A DNA stretch of 64,000 bases from Sphingopyxis sp. 113P3 (GTDB lineage Bacteria > Pseudomonadota > Alphaproteobacteria > Sphingomonadales > Sphingomonadaceae), in NCBI RefSeq assembly GCF_001278035.1, contig NZ_CP009452.1:2575501-2639500 (forward strand). The letters run 5' to 3'. Position 1 is the stretch's first letter. Each line of letters starts with the position of its first letter. Shown piece by piece: positions 18,408-28,132 of the stretch. The position numbers and the translations under genes are program-made. The notes below the pieces were generated by a model. It did no database searches. It saw nothing but the letters and a program-made list of their open reading frames with translations, and was not told the DNA's origin.

Positions 18408-20524
18408 CGCGCTGCGCCCCTCAGCCGTAGCGCGTTGCCGACGACGATCAACGAAGATCCCGACATGGCAATGGCCGCCACCAGCGGGGTCACGTAGCCA
18501 AGGAAGGCAAGCGGGACCGCGATGATATTGTAACCGATGGCAAGCGCAAAATTCTGCCGGACAATCGCCTGGGTCCGTCGCGCGACGCGGATGGCCTTGA
18601 AAGTGGGCATCAGCCGGTCACCCAGGAAAATGCAGTCAGCCGCATTCTTGCCAGCGTCGCTCGCCGAGCCGGGCGCAATCGAGGCGTGACCGGCAGCGAG
18701 CGCGGGACCATCGTTGAGCCCGTCGCCGATCATGAGCACCTTGTGCCCAGCTGCTGTCTGCCGCGCGATCGCAGCGAGCTTGTCTTGAGGACTCATCCCC
18801 GTTTGTGCGGTGAGACCAAGCGCGCGCGCCACCGGCGCGACCGCGGCCGCGCGGTCGCCAGACAGAATGCTCGGTTCGACGCCCGCCGCGCGTAGCGCGG
18901 CGATCGTCTCGAGAGCATCAGGCCGAAGGGAATCGGCAAAGCGAATGGTGATTACCGGCACGCCGTCGATCGCGAGTTCGGTTGCAAGGGTGCTGTCGGT
19001 GAGCGGCTGCGTGGGCCGCCCGAGCGTCACCTTTCGTCCCTCCCATCGTGCCTCGACGCCAAAGCCGGGCGTCTCCTTGACTCCCTCGACCGGCATCGGC
19101 GTCACCCCTGATGCGGCAAGATCGCGGGTCAACGCCTCGCTGAGCGGATGGCGGCTCGCGCGCGCCAGCGCGAGGAGCAACGCGCGCGCCGTCGAATCGG
19201 CTTCGCCGAGGTTGGCCGCGACGGGGCGCCCCAGCGTCAGCGTTCCCGTCTTGTCGATCATCGCGCGATCAACCTCGGCCAGCCGCTCGAGCGCAGAGCC
19301 GTCCTTGACGAGCACCCCGATGCGCATCAGCGTGCCGGCAGCGACGATCTGCGCCGCGGGCACCGCGAGGCCGAGCGCGCAGGGGCACGTAATGATGAGC
19401 ACCGCAACAGCGATCAAGAGGCTGTGATGCCAGCCCGCGCCCGCGATCATCCAGCCGGCGAAGGCGAGCAAGGCCAGCGTATGGACCGCGGGCGCGTAAT
19501 AGCGCGCCGCGCGGTCGGCAATACGGACGTAGCGAGACTTCCCCTGCGCCGCCTCGCCCATCAGCCGGGCGATATCGGCGATCGCGGTATCGCCGCCTGT
19601 CGCGGTCACACGCACCCGGATCGGCGCATCGATATTGAGCGTTCCTGCATGGACCGGATCCCCCGGTCCGACTGCCTGAGGCGCGCTTTCGCCCGTCAGC
19701 AGCGAGAGATCGAGCTGGCTGGTACCGCCGATCATGATGCCATCGGCGGGCAATCGTTCGCCCGCTGCAACGAGCATCACCATCCCGCTCTGAAGCGCGG
19801 TCGCATCTACCCAGCGGCTCGTCTCATCCTCGTCGACGACCATCGCACCGGTACCCATGTTGCGAAGCAGCGACGTGACGCCGCCGCGCGCGCGGTCACG
19901 CATGACGCTGTCGAGCCAGCGCCCGCAAAGCAGGAAGAAGAGCAGCATCACAACGCCGTCGAAATAGGCATGCGGGCCGTGGGTCGCGGTTTCGTAGAGG
20001 CTGAGCGCGGTTGCAATCAGTACCCCGATGCTGATGGGCACATCCATGTTGGTGTGCCCGTGGCGAACTGCGCGCCAGGCCGAGCGGAAGAAGCTCTTTC
20101 CAGCATAGGCCACCGTTGGCAAGGCAATCGCGGCAGAAAGCCAGTGAAACAGGTCACGCGTCGCGCCGTTCGCGCCGGACCAGACCGACACCGACAAGAG
20201 CATGATGTTCATCATCGCGAAGCCCGAGACCGCGACGGCGCGCAGCAATGCGCGGCTGTCGGACGCTCCAATGTCGACGTCCGCCGGGCCATCCCCGATC
20301 GGATGCGCCTCGAAGCCGAGCAGCGAGAAAGCACCAATGAGCTCGGGCGTATCCGCATCCGGTGTGCAGGAGATATGCACTCGCTTTTCGGTGAAGTTGA
20401 CCCGCGCCGCCGCGATCCTCCGATCGCGCACAAGGCCCTGCTCCAGTTTCGCGATACAGCCCGCGCAGCGGATGTCAGGCACCGCAAAATCGCGCTCGAT
20501 CAGCGGCGTGGCGGTCTCGGTCAT
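18404..20524 (-). CDS. ccoI: Copper-translocating P-type ATPase for cbb3 oxidase assembly
   Basis: A 706-residue P1B-type ATPase. The N-terminal metal-binding domain has CAGCIAKLEQG. Eight membrane helices include the TCPCALGLAVP metal-path motif. The phosphorylation site is DKTGTLT, then the SRHPLS nucleotide-binding motif and GDGLNDGPAL. CcoI/FixI exports copper toward the binuclear centre of CcoN. It lies between fixH and ccoS with 4-nt overlaps on both sides, which supports this role over general copper detoxification. Confidence 0.94.
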   Translation of the reverse strand: MTETATPLIERDFAVPDIRCAGCIAKLEQGLVRDRRIAAARVNFTEKRVHISCTPDADTPELIGAFSLLGFEAHPIGDGPADVDIGASDSRALLRAVAVSGFAMMNIMLLSVSVWSGANGATRDLFHWLSAAIALPTVAYAGKSFFRSAWRAVRHGHTNMDVPISIGVLIATALSLYETATHGPHAYFDGVVMLLFFLLCGRWLDSVMRDRARGGVTSLLRNMGTGAMVVDEDETSRWVDATALQSGMVMLVAAGERLPADGIMIGGTSQLDLSLLTGESAPQAVGPGDPVHAGTLNIDAPIRVRVTATGGDTAIADIARLMGEAAQGKSRYVRIADRAARYYAPAVHTLALLAFAGWMIAGAGWHHSLLIAVAVLIITCPCALGLAVPAAQIVAAGTLMRIGVLVKDGSALERLAEVDRAMIDKTGTLTLGRPVAANLGEADSTARALLLALARASRHPLSEALTRDLAASGVTPMPVEGVKETPGFGVEARWEGRKVTLGRPTQPLTDSTLATELAIDGVPVITIRFADSLRPDALETIAALRAAGVEPSILSGDRAAAVAPVARALGLTAQTGMSPQDKLAAIARQTAAGHKVLMIGDGLNDGPALAAGHASIAPGSASDAGKNAADCIFLGDRLMPTFKAIRVARRTQAIVRQNFALAIGYNIIAVPLAFLGYVTPLVAAIAMSGSSLIVVGNALRLRGAAR

Positions 20525-20991
20525 TGGAGGTCGACCCGGTATCGCGCTTCGTTGGCGCCGCGGCGCACCGAGAGGTCGATCTGCCAGCGTCCGGCGGGCA
20601 ATGGCTCGACCGAACGCAGCGTGCCATCAACATCGGGTGCAAAATCCATCGCTCGTGCAGGCGCCTGACCGAGCGGGTGGCGAAGTGTCGCAATGACGCG
20701 CAACCCTTGTAGCGGCGCGCCCTCCTCGAGGATCGTCAGCCGGACGTGGCGGCTTTCATCGACCGCGACGCTCTCCTCCCAGCCAAGCCGATCCTGCGCC
20801 TCGGCGCGTGCGAGCCATTCGTTATAATGCTGGCTCGCGACGTAGCTGTTGTCGACGACAGTGCCCCCGAACGTCGACAGCGCGAAACTCGCCATGACCA
20901 TGTTGACGCCGATGACAACGCCGAAGAAGGCGACAAGGATGATCGCGGCATGGCGTCCGGTGAAAGGCTTTCGCTCAGGCGTTCCGCTCAT
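20521..20991 (-). CDS. fixH: FixH/CcoH family cbb3 assembly protein
   Basis: A 156-residue protein with one N-terminal membrane helix (about 15-38) preceded by RKPFTGRHAAIILVAFFGVV, the usual FixH start. The SQHYNEW segment follows, then a beta-rich periplasmic domain ending in RVDLQ. FixH is needed for cbb3 maturation, probably with CcoI in copper delivery. Overlaps ccoG and ccoI by 4 nt on each side. Confidence 0.9.
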   Translation of the reverse strand: MSGTPERKPFTGRHAAIILVAFFGVVIGVNMVMASFALSTFGGTVVDNSYVASQHYNEWLARAEAQDRLGWEESVAVDESRHVRLTILEEGAPLQGLRVIATLRHPLGQAPARAMDFAPDVDGTLRSVEPLPAGRWQIDLSVRRGANEARYRVDLQ

Positions 20992-22445
20992 GATTCGCCT
21001 CCTGGACGATCGAACTGAATGGTCTCGCTGTCGCCGCGCGGATCATCGTCGAGCGGGCGCACTGCGATGGTGAAATCCTGACGCTCGGGACCAGCGCCTG
21101 GCGCGACGACGAACAACCGCGCGCTCGTCACGCTGTCGGCCGCGAGCGGCATGTGAAGACTCTGCCGCGCCGTCTCCCGGGAGCCGCCGTCGATCCACAG
21201 CCGCGCGCCCGGCAAACCGCTGACGCTTATTTCCACCGTGCGGGGACGAAGTTCCATGTTGCGCAGCTTCAGCGTGTAATTATTGCGGATCGCGCCGTCG
21301 GAGAGCTGGACATAGAGCGGGCTGCGCGCGGGCTGGACGGCAAGATCGAGCCGTGTGCGCTGGCCGAGGGTAAAGAGCATGGCGAGCCCGATCGCCCCCC
21401 AGAGACCGAAATAGATGAGGGTCCGCGGACGGAAGAGCGTCTTGCGGATCGGGGGCGCTACCCCGCCCGCCTTTTCGGTCGCGGCGTCGTCGAGCGTGCA
21501 ATAGTCGATGAGCCCGCGCGGGCGCCCGACCTGCGCCATCACGCTGTCGCACGCGTCGATGCACAGCGCACAGGTAATGCAACCGATCTGCGGCCCTTCC
21601 CGAATGTCGATGCCAGTAGGGCAAACGGCAACGCATTGGTTGCAATCGATGCAGTCGCCGAAGGCGCCTGGATTCTTCTCGGCCTTCTTGACGCTGCCGC
21701 GCGGCTCGCCCCGCCAGTCCTTGTAGGTAACCAGCAAGGACTTTTCGTCCATCATCGCGGTCTGGATGCGCGGCCAGGGACACATATAGATGCAGACCTG
21801 TTCGCGCAGGAAACCGCCAAGTATAAAGGTGGTCGCGGTCAGCACGGCCACGGTCACATAGGCCACCGGCGCCGCGTCCCCCGACCAGAAGTCGCGCGTC
21901 AAGGTCGGGGCGTCCGCGAAATACATGATCCACGCGCCGCCGGTCCAGAAAGCGACGGTCAGGTAGATCGCATATTTGACCGTCCGTTTGGTGATCTTCT
22001 CGGCCGTCCAGGGACCGTTGGCGAGACGGATCTGCGCGTTGCGGTCGCCATCTATCAGCCGATCGACGTGCTGGAAGAGGTCCGTCCACACCGTCTGCGG
22101 ACAGGCATAACCGCACCAGGCGCGTCCGACCGCGCTGGTGACGAGAAACAGGCCGACCCCGGCCATGATGAGAAGGCCAGCGACATAATAGAATTCATGC
22201 GGCCAGATTTCGATCTGGAACATGTAGAAGCGCCGGTTGGCGAGATCGACGAGCACCGCCTGGTCGGGCGCGTGCGGGCCGCGGTCCCAGCGGATCCACG
22301 GCGTTCCGTAATAGATCGCCAGCGTGACCGCCATGATGGCCCATTTGAAGCGCCGGAATGGGCCGTTCACCTTCTTGGGGTAGACGCCCTTGCGCGCCGC
22401 ATAGAGCGATGCGTGCTCGCCGGTGATGTCTTCAGGGCTGGCCAT
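20988..22445 (-). CDS. ccoG: cbb3 oxidase accessory protein CcoG (polyferredoxin)
   Basis: A 485-residue membrane protein from the ATG at 22445 (MASPEDITGEHASLYAARKG); the open frame extends upstream into ccoP, but this start fits the family. Several membrane helices, GYACPQTVWTDLF and CPWPRIQ precede two 4Fe-4S motifs (CIDCNQCVAVCP and CITCALCIDACD). A C-terminal Ig-like domain follows. CcoG is reported to reduce Cu(II) to Cu(I) during cbb3 assembly. Overlaps the ccoP end by 14 nt. Confidence 0.92.
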   Translation of the reverse strand: MASPEDITGEHASLYAARKGVYPKKVNGPFRRFKWAIMAVTLAIYYGTPWIRWDRGPHAPDQAVLVDLANRRFYMFQIEIWPHEFYYVAGLLIMAGVGLFLVTSAVGRAWCGYACPQTVWTDLFQHVDRLIDGDRNAQIRLANGPWTAEKITKRTVKYAIYLTVAFWTGGAWIMYFADAPTLTRDFWSGDAAPVAYVTVAVLTATTFILGGFLREQVCIYMCPWPRIQTAMMDEKSLLVTYKDWRGEPRGSVKKAEKNPGAFGDCIDCNQCVAVCPTGIDIREGPQIGCITCALCIDACDSVMAQVGRPRGLIDYCTLDDAATEKAGGVAPPIRKTLFRPRTLIYFGLWGAIGLAMLFTLGQRTRLDLAVQPARSPLYVQLSDGAIRNNYTLKLRNMELRPRTVEISVSGLPGARLWIDGGSRETARQSLHMPLAADSVTSARLFVVAPGAGPERQDFTIAVRPLDDDPRGDSETIQFDRPGGES

Positions 22446-23367
22446 CGGCTCCCTGTCCTTCCACGGCCGCAGCCGGGTTTGGCGCAGGCGTTTTTTCACC
22501 ACCGCCCAGCGAATAGACATAGGCAGCGAGCATCTTGATCGTCACCGGATCGAGCCGACTGTTCCAGCGCGGCATTACGCCATTGCGGGGCTGGGTCACG
22601 GTGGCGGTGACACTGGCACGGTCGCCGCCATAAAGCCAGATCGCGTCGGTGAGCTTCGGAGCCCCGAATTCGCGCCCGCCCTCGCCGCTTGCACCGTGAC
22701 AGACAGCGCAGTTCGTCTCGAAGACGGCAGCACCGCGCGCCGAGGAGGCACTTTTTTTCTCCTGGCCGCTGATGACGCGAACATGGCTTACGACATCGGC
22801 GATCTGCCCCGCGTCGAGAATGCCGTCGCGTCCGAAGGCGGGCATCAGACTGGTGCGCGTTGCCTTATGGTCGGGATTCCGGATCCCGTGGGTGATCGTA
22901 TATTCGATGGTCGCAAGGTCACCGCCCCACAGCCAGTCATCATCGGTCAGGCTCGGGTAAAGATTCCTGACCCCTGCACCCCCGGCGCCGTGGCATTGGA
23001 TGCAATGGACCCGGAATGCGGCCGCTCCGCCCTGTACGGCGGCTTGCATGAGTTCCGGCTTCGCCGGAAGGTCCGCGATCTCAGTGGCCGCTATCGCGTT
23101 TACCACCGGGGCGCGGCGCTGCGCGTCAGCCCGCATCTCCGCCTCGAGCTGCCCGCGGCTCGTCCACCCGAGCACACCCTCGGTCGCGCCGTGGATCATC
23201 GGCCAGGCCGGATAGAGGATGACGTAAGCGATGCCCCAGACGATGGTCGCATACAGCGACCAGAGCCACCAGCGCGGCATCGGCGTATCGAGTTCCTCGA
23301 TGCCGTCCCATTCGTGACCGGACGTGCTCGTCCCCGTCACCTCGTCGATGCGCTTATGATCGGCCAT
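22432..23367 (-). CDS. ccoP: cbb3-type cytochrome c oxidase subunit III (diheme)
   Basis: A 311-residue protein: cytoplasmic N-terminus, one or two membrane helices (YATIVWGIAYVILYPAWP), then two cytochrome c domains with heme-binding CIQCH and CAVCH and distal Met ligands. It receives electrons from soluble or membrane cytochrome c and passes them to CcoO. Overlaps ccoQ by 14 nt. Confidence 0.95.
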   Translation of the reverse strand: MADHKRIDEVTGTSTSGHEWDGIEELDTPMPRWWLWSLYATIVWGIAYVILYPAWPMIHGATEGVLGWTSRGQLEAEMRADAQRRAPVVNAIAATEIADLPAKPELMQAAVQGGAAAFRVHCIQCHGAGGAGVRNLYPSLTDDDWLWGGDLATIEYTITHGIRNPDHKATRTSLMPAFGRDGILDAGQIADVVSHVRVISGQEKKSASSARGAAVFETNCAVCHGASGEGGREFGAPKLTDAIWLYGGDRASVTATVTQPRNGVMPRWNSRLDPVTIKMLAAYVYSLGGGEKTPAPNPAAAVEGQGADGQP

Positions 23368-23518
23368 TGTCGTCTTCCTTGAAGATCATGTTTGCAGCTT
23401 CGTCATGGTGACGGCGGGCGCCCTTTCGAAAGGGCCAGGCGATGAACAGGAGGAACATGGCCACCATCACGATGAGCCCCCAGCTGTCGGCAAAATGCCG
23501 GACTTCGTCGTAGGTCAT
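23354..23518 (-). CDS. ccoQ: cbb3-type oxidase subunit CcoQ
   Basis: A 54-residue protein with one membrane helix ([18 protein letters not shown]) followed by [16 protein letters not shown], the standard CcoQ pattern. It stabilises the cbb3 complex. Its ATG overlaps the ccoO stop, and it ends within the ccoP start. Confidence 0.93.
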   Translation of the reverse strand: MTYDEVRHFADSWGLIVMVAMFLLFIAWPFRKGARRHHDEAANMIFKEDDNGRS

Positions 23519-24291
23519 CGCGCCGCTCCCGAAACCGCGGCGGGTGCATGCGCCTGTTCCTGAGGGGCCGCCTTTTCAACGTCAACGAGAGTCCCGAGCA
23601 TCTGGAGATAGGCGATCAGTGCGTCCATCTCTGTAACCCGGGCAGGATCGCCGTCGAAGTCGCGCACCTGCGCCTTGGGATAGCGTTTGACGAGGTCCCC
23701 CGCCCCCGCATTGGGGTCGGCCTGCGCCCGCAGATCCTCGTTCGCCCTCGCAATATCCGTTTTCGTGTAGGGCACACCGACCCGGTAGAGCGCGGTCAGG
23801 TCACGCGCCATGTCGCCGGCCTCCAGATCACGATCTGCGAGGAAGGCATAGGGTGGCATGATCGATTCGGGCACGACGCTGCGCGGGTCGATGAGATGCG
23901 CCTTGTGCCATTCGTCGGAATAGCGGCCGCCGACGCGCGCCAGGTCGGGCCCGGTGCGCTTCGACCCCCATTGGAACGGGTGGTCGTACATGCTTTCCGC
24001 GGCAAGGCTATAGTGGCCGTAACGTTCGACCTCATCGCGAAATGGACGGATCATCTGGCTGTGACAGGTGTAACAGCCTTCGCGGATATAGATATTGCGC
24101 CCGGCGAGTTCGAGCGGCGTATAGGGCCGCATCCCCTCGACCTTCTCGATCGTGTTGTCGATCCAGAACAGCGGCGCGATCTCGACAATGCCACCGATCG
24201 CGACGGCGATCAGAGCAAAGAAGCCGAGCAGGCTCACATTGCGTTCGAGCTTCTTGTGGCTGAAGCGCTTTTCGGCGGTTTCGCTCGGCAT
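23515..24291 (-). CDS. ccoO: cbb3-type cytochrome c oxidase subunit II (monoheme)
   Basis: A 258-residue membrane-anchored cytochrome c. One N-terminal helix, then [21 protein letters not shown] with the CxxCH heme site, [18 protein letters not shown] and a Met ligand in SIMPPYAFL. It carries electrons from CcoP to CcoN. It sits 13 nt after ccoN and overlaps ccoQ by 4 nt. Confidence 0.96.
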   Translation of the reverse strand: MPSETAEKRFSHKKLERNVSLLGFFALIAVAIGGIVEIAPLFWIDNTIEKVEGMRPYTPLELAGRNIYIREGCYTCHSQMIRPFRDEVERYGHYSLAAESMYDHPFQWGSKRTGPDLARVGGRYSDEWHKAHLIDPRSVVPESIMPPYAFLADRDLEAGDMARDLTALYRVGVPYTKTDIARANEDLRAQADPNAGAGDLVKRYPKAQVRDFDGDPARVTEMDALIAYLQMLGTLVDVEKAAPQEQAHAPAAVSGAAR

Positions 24292-24304
24292 TGGCCTTGG
24301 CTCC

Positions 24305-25966
24305 TTATTCGGCGGGAACGGGCGCCAGCGGACGATCCGCGGCGGCGTTGTAGGGGGTTTCGGTCATCGGCTTTTCTTCGCGGAACTTGCCTGCGAGCGT
24401 TGCCCAGACGTTGAATACGAGCAGCAGGAAGCCGGCGAGATACATCGCCCCGCCCGCAGCGCGGATCAGGTACATGGGATGCATCGCCGCGACGCTTTCG
24501 GCAAAGCTGTAGACGAGGTAGCCGTCCGCACCATATTCGCGCCACATCAGGCCCTGCATGATGCCCGCGACCCACATGGAGGCGGCGTAAAACACGATCC
24601 CGAGCGTCGCGAGCCAGAAGTGCCAATTGACCATGCGCAGCGAATAGAGGCGCGGCCGTCCCCAAAGGCGCGGCACCAAATAGTAAACCGCGGCAAAGGT
24701 GATCATGCCGTTCCAGCCGAGCGCGCCGGCGTGAACGTGCGCGATCGTCCATTCGGTATAATGGCTCAGGCTGTTGAACGCCTTGACCGAGAGCATCGGC
24801 CCCTCGAAGGTCGCCATGCCATAAAAGGCGAGCGCAACGACCATCATGCGGATGATCGGGTCGGTGCGGATCTTGTCCCACGCGCCATTGAGCGTCATCA
24901 GACCGTTGATCATTCCGCCCCAACTCGGCATCCACAGCACGACGGAGAAGACCATCCCCAGCGTCTGCGCCCAGTCGGGCAGCGCGGTATAATGAAGGTG
25001 GTGCGGACCCGCCCAGATATAGAGGAAAATCAGCGACCAGAAGTGGATGATCGACAGGCGATAGCTGTAGATCGGCCGTTCGGCCTGCTTCGGCACAAAA
25101 TAATACATCATCGCAAGGAAGGGCACGGTCAGGAAGAAGGCGACCGCATTATGCCCGTACCACCACTGCGTCAGGGCATCCTGTACGCCGGCGAAGGCCG
25201 AATAGCTCTTCGACCCAAAAATCGTGGCCGGTACCGCAAGGTTGTTGACGATGTGGAGCATCGCGATGGTCACGATGAAGCTCAGGTAGAACCAGTTTGC
25301 CACATAGATATGAGGCTCGCGGCGCTTCACGATCGTGCCCACGAAAACGACGAAATAGACCACCCAGACAATCGTCAGCCACAAGTCGACATACCATTCG
25401 GGTTCGGCATATTCGCGCGCCGCCGTGACTCCCATGACATATCCGGTCGCAGCCAGCACCAGGAAGAGCTGATAGCCCCAGAAGACGAAGCGAGCGGCCG
25501 CGGGAAAGGCGAGCCGGGCGCGGCAGGTGCGCTGGACGACGTAAAAGCTCGTCGCGATCAACGCGTTGCCGCCAAAGGCAAAGATGACAGCCGATGTGTG
25601 GAGCGGACGGAGACGGCCGAAACTTGTATATTCCAGCCCGAGGTTCAGCGCGGGAAATGCGAGCTGCAGCGCGATATAGAGCCCAACAGCCAGGCCGGCG
25701 ACACCCCAGAAGACGGTGGCAAGGACGCCCCAGCGTACCGGATCGTCATCGTAAACGCCCTCGTCGGGCGGCATCTTGAGCAGCCCCCGTGCCATGGCCC
25801 CGTAATCGGCGCGCGAGACACGGTTCCAAAGCAGGATCAGACAAGTCATCGATACAATGACCATGTGCACCGCAAAGGGCGTGTCGACGGCCAGCGCCGC
25901 AAACACCAGCGCCAGAAGGGCAAGCGCCAGCCAGCCCCCCGCCTTGAAAACCAGATCGTCCATCAT
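24305..25966 (-). CDS. ccoN: cbb3-type cytochrome c oxidase catalytic subunit I
   Basis: A 553-residue heme-copper oxidase subunit with about 12 membrane helices. Visible markers are [29 protein letters not shown] with the CuB His and the cross-linked Tyr region, [13 protein letters not shown], and the late His ligands in [19 protein letters not shown]. The frame is open to 26008, but ATG 25966 (MMDDLVFK) is preferred because the FNR box at 26039-26052 would place transcription start near 26004. It reduces oxygen with very high affinity. Confidence 0.94.
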   Translation of the reverse strand: MMDDLVFKAGGWLALALLALVFAALAVDTPFAVHMVIVSMTCLILLWNRVSRADYGAMARGLLKMPPDEGVYDDDPVRWGVLATVFWGVAGLAVGLYIALQLAFPALNLGLEYTSFGRLRPLHTSAVIFAFGGNALIATSFYVVQRTCRARLAFPAAARFVFWGYQLFLVLAATGYVMGVTAAREYAEPEWYVDLWLTIVWVVYFVVFVGTIVKRREPHIYVANWFYLSFIVTIAMLHIVNNLAVPATIFGSKSYSAFAGVQDALTQWWYGHNAVAFFLTVPFLAMMYYFVPKQAERPIYSYRLSIIHFWSLIFLYIWAGPHHLHYTALPDWAQTLGMVFSVVLWMPSWGGMINGLMTLNGAWDKIRTDPIIRMMVVALAFYGMATFEGPMLSVKAFNSLSHYTEWTIAHVHAGALGWNGMITFAAVYYLVPRLWGRPRLYSLRMVNWHFWLATLGIVFYAASMWVAGIMQGLMWREYGADGYLVYSFAESVAAMHPMYLIRAAGGAMYLAGFLLLVFNVWATLAGKFREEKPMTETPYNAAADRPLAPVPAE

Positions 25967-26038
25967 CGCGAATCCCCGCTGAGCGGCTCCATTGGCCGCG
26001 TGATCCAAGGCCCATGACCGCCTGCGCGGCCCGGAACA

Positions 26039-26052
26039 TTGACCTGGATCAA
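26039..26052. promoter_or_regulatory. FNR box upstream of ccoN
   Basis: TTGACCTGGATCAA matches TTGAT-N4-ATCAA at 9 of 10 specified bases. It lies in the 130-nt gap between the fnrL stop and the FNR-controlled oxidase genes. Class II spacing predicts a start near 26004. Confidence 0.85.
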
Positions 26053-26180
26053 CGAAAAATGTTGCAGCGCGTCAATGGGACGAAATGTCCCAGGTCGCGG
26101 GAGAGAAGCGCCACTTTATGGGCGAGTTTTATTGAAATCCCCACCCCCGTCCGGCAAGGGAGCTTTGCTCGCCGAGCCGT

Positions 26181-26936
26181 TCAGCCCGCGATCGCCTCCA
26201 TCGCCGCCCGGTCGTTGATCACAATCTCGCGGCGCGACGGCAAGTCGAGCAGACCTTCAGCGCGCATCCGGGTGAGCTGACGACTTGTCGTCTCGATCGT
26301 CAGCCCCAAGATGTCGGCGATCTGCTGGCGACCAAAGGGCAGCTCGAAGCCGCTGCGCGCGCCCGAGTTGTACCCCTCCCCCGACAACCGTTCGGACATT
26401 TCGAGGAGAAAGGATGCCACTTTCTCTTCCGCCGATTTGCGGCCGAGGAGCATCATCCAGTGGCGCGCCCGGTCCAGCTCGTCGAGGGTGCGGCGCAGCA
26501 GCTTGTGCTGCAAATCGGGATGCGCGCTTGCAAATTCGTCGAAGCTCTTGCGGTTAAAGATGCAAACCTCGGCGTCGGTCATGGCGGTGACGCTGTAGGG
26601 GCTTTCCTTCCCGAAAGGCCGCCCGATGAAATCGGAGGGAAAGACGACGCCCACAATCTGCTCGCGACCATCTGCAGTCGCAACGACGAGCTTCAACACG
26701 CCTTCAAGAACATTTGCAACGACCGGAGCGTCGTCGCCTTCCCATAAGAGGGTGTGACCCGCTTTCACTCGCTGGCGGCGTCCCAGCCTGCCGAGCAACG
26801 CAAGCTCTTCGGCATCGAGGCTTGCGCAGATCGCCCGGTTCCGGACGACGCAGGATGCACAGTCGGTCACCGCTTTGCCATACTCTACCGCAGCGTCGCT
26901 GGAAAGAGACGATGGATCGAAGGAAGCGTCCGTCAT
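26181..26936 (-). CDS. fnrL: FNR-type oxygen-sensing transcription activator
   Basis: A 251-residue Crp/Fnr regulator. N-terminal Cys26, Cys29 and Cys37 (CASCVVRNRAIC) plus a central Cys near 124 (AEVCIF) can hold an oxygen-labile 4Fe-4S cluster. The cyclic-nucleotide-like beta barrel and dimer helix follow. The C-terminal HTH has ETTSRQLTRM, whose E-xx-SR recognises TTGAT half sites. Its start overlaps the nnrS stop (ATGA), and the ccoN FNR box lies just downstream. It is the likely activator of ccoNOQP and hemN. Confidence 0.92.
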   Translation of the reverse strand: MTDASFDPSSLSSDAAVEYGKAVTDCASCVVRNRAICASLDAEELALLGRLGRRQRVKAGHTLLWEGDDAPVVANVLEGVLKLVVATADGREQIVGVVFPSDFIGRPFGKESPYSVTAMTDAEVCIFNRKSFDEFASAHPDLQHKLLRRTLDELDRARHWMMLLGRKSAEEKVASFLLEMSERLSGEGYNSGARSGFELPFGRQQIADILGLTIETTSRQLTRMRAEGLLDLPSRREIVINDRAAMEAIAG

Positions 26937-28132
26937 GCCGATTTTTCACCGGGCGCCGGACGCACCGCCATCGGGACATAGACGAGGAGGAAAAGGAGGA
27001 AGGCGGATGCCCACAAACCTCCTGCAGCGGCGATGATCCCCATATAATCGAATGGCAGGAGCGGCGCGAGGACGCGCAGCAGCGCGCCTGCATGAACCAG
27101 GATATAGATGTGGAGAGTGGCGCGGTCGGCTTCGAGCACGCGCCCGGTGTGACCGCGGGTCGCGCGTGTCATCACTGCAAGCGTCATTGCACCCATTGCT
27201 CCCGCGCCCAGCGCATGCACGGCGCTCGTGACCGGCAGTAACGAGAACAGCGCCGCGCAGCCGAGAAGGATGAGACCAGCGGGAAGCCAGGCGTATGAAA
27301 GGTGGAGGACGAAGACGAGCGGGTCGTCAAACGCCCGTAACCCTTCCCAGCGCATCAGCCGAACCAGCTGGAGCCCCCCCGCCCCGATCAGCAGGACTCC
27401 AGCGCCGGGGTAGGCGGGTCCTGCAACCCACGACGCGAGCGCGGCTGCAGTGAGCCCGCTCACCACCATGTCGAAACGGTTCGGCAGGACCGGCAGTCTC
27501 TCGCTCCGCCCCTGCCGCACCAGCCAGTTGCGCGTGAAAGCCGGCGTAATGCGGCCGCCGATAAGAACGATCAGAAGCAGGATCAGCGCAAATCCCAGAC
27601 GCATGCCCAGCGCCGGATCGGCAAGTATCCCCATTATCGCAGCATGGTCGAGCGCGCAGGCGGCTGCAAAGAGGAAGAGGATGGCGAGGATCGGCTTGTT
27701 CCGATTGCCCGAGGCGAAGATTTCACGGGCTGCATAGGCCAGGAGCAGAAGAAGATAGACGGTGTCGAGCGCCGCGCCCACGACTGGTGGCACCAGCGCT
27801 GAAAAGAGAATGGCGAGCCGCGCCGCGAGCCATAGCCCGGCGACCGCCGCCACCCGCCATCCCATCACCGTCGGCCGCCCCGTCCAGTTGGGAATCGCGG
27901 CGCTTACGAACCCGCCGATGATTGCACCGAGATAGCCGAACAGCATCTCGTGCTGGTGCCAGGCGAGCGGATCTATCGTGAGCGGCAGCGTCCAGCGCCC
28001 GCCAATCGAGCCGATCCACAGGACGACGACGATGATAGCCCACAAAGCGCCGCATCCGAAGAGGACACGATAACCACCGCGCAGCCACAGCGGCGACTTT
28101 GCGAGGGAACCCCCTGTCGTGTTGGCCACCAT
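26933..28132 (-). CDS. nnrS: NnrS family heme-copper membrane protein
   Basis: A 399-residue protein with about 12 membrane helices. HQHEMLFGYLGAIIGGFVSAAIPNWTG, GGRITPAFTRNWL and the late AMTLAVMTRATRGHTGR are the NnrS signatures, with conserved His as probable metal or heme ligands. NnrS protects against nitric oxide stress. The frame is open far upstream, but the ATG at 28132 shares a base with the norB stop codon and starts at the conserved region. Translationally coupled to norB before it and fnrL after it. Confidence 0.92.
   Translation of the reverse strand: MVANTTGGSLAKSPLWLRGGYRVLFGCGALWAIIVVVLWIGSIGGRWTLPLTIDPLAWHQHEMLFGYLGAIIGGFVSAAIPNWTGRPTVMGWRVAAVAGLWLAARLAILFSALVPPVVGAALDTVYLLLLLAYAAREIFASGNRNKPILAILFLFAAACALDHAAIMGILADPALGMRLGFALILLLIVLIGGRITPAFTRNWLVRQGRSERLPVLPNRFDMVVSGLTAAALASWVAGPAYPGAGVLLIGAGGLQLVRLMRWEGLRAFDDPLVFVLHLSYAWLPAGLILLGCAALFSLLPVTSAVHALGAGAMGAMTLAVMTRATRGHTGRVLEADRATLHIYILVHAGALLRVLAPLLPFDYMGIIAAAGGLWASAFLLFLLVYVPMAVRPAPGEKSA

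Noticed and set aside
19148..20668. 506-codon plus-strand open frame opposite ccoI/fixH
   Set aside because: ccoI carries clear P-type ATPase motifs on the minus strand; the opposite frame is compositional.
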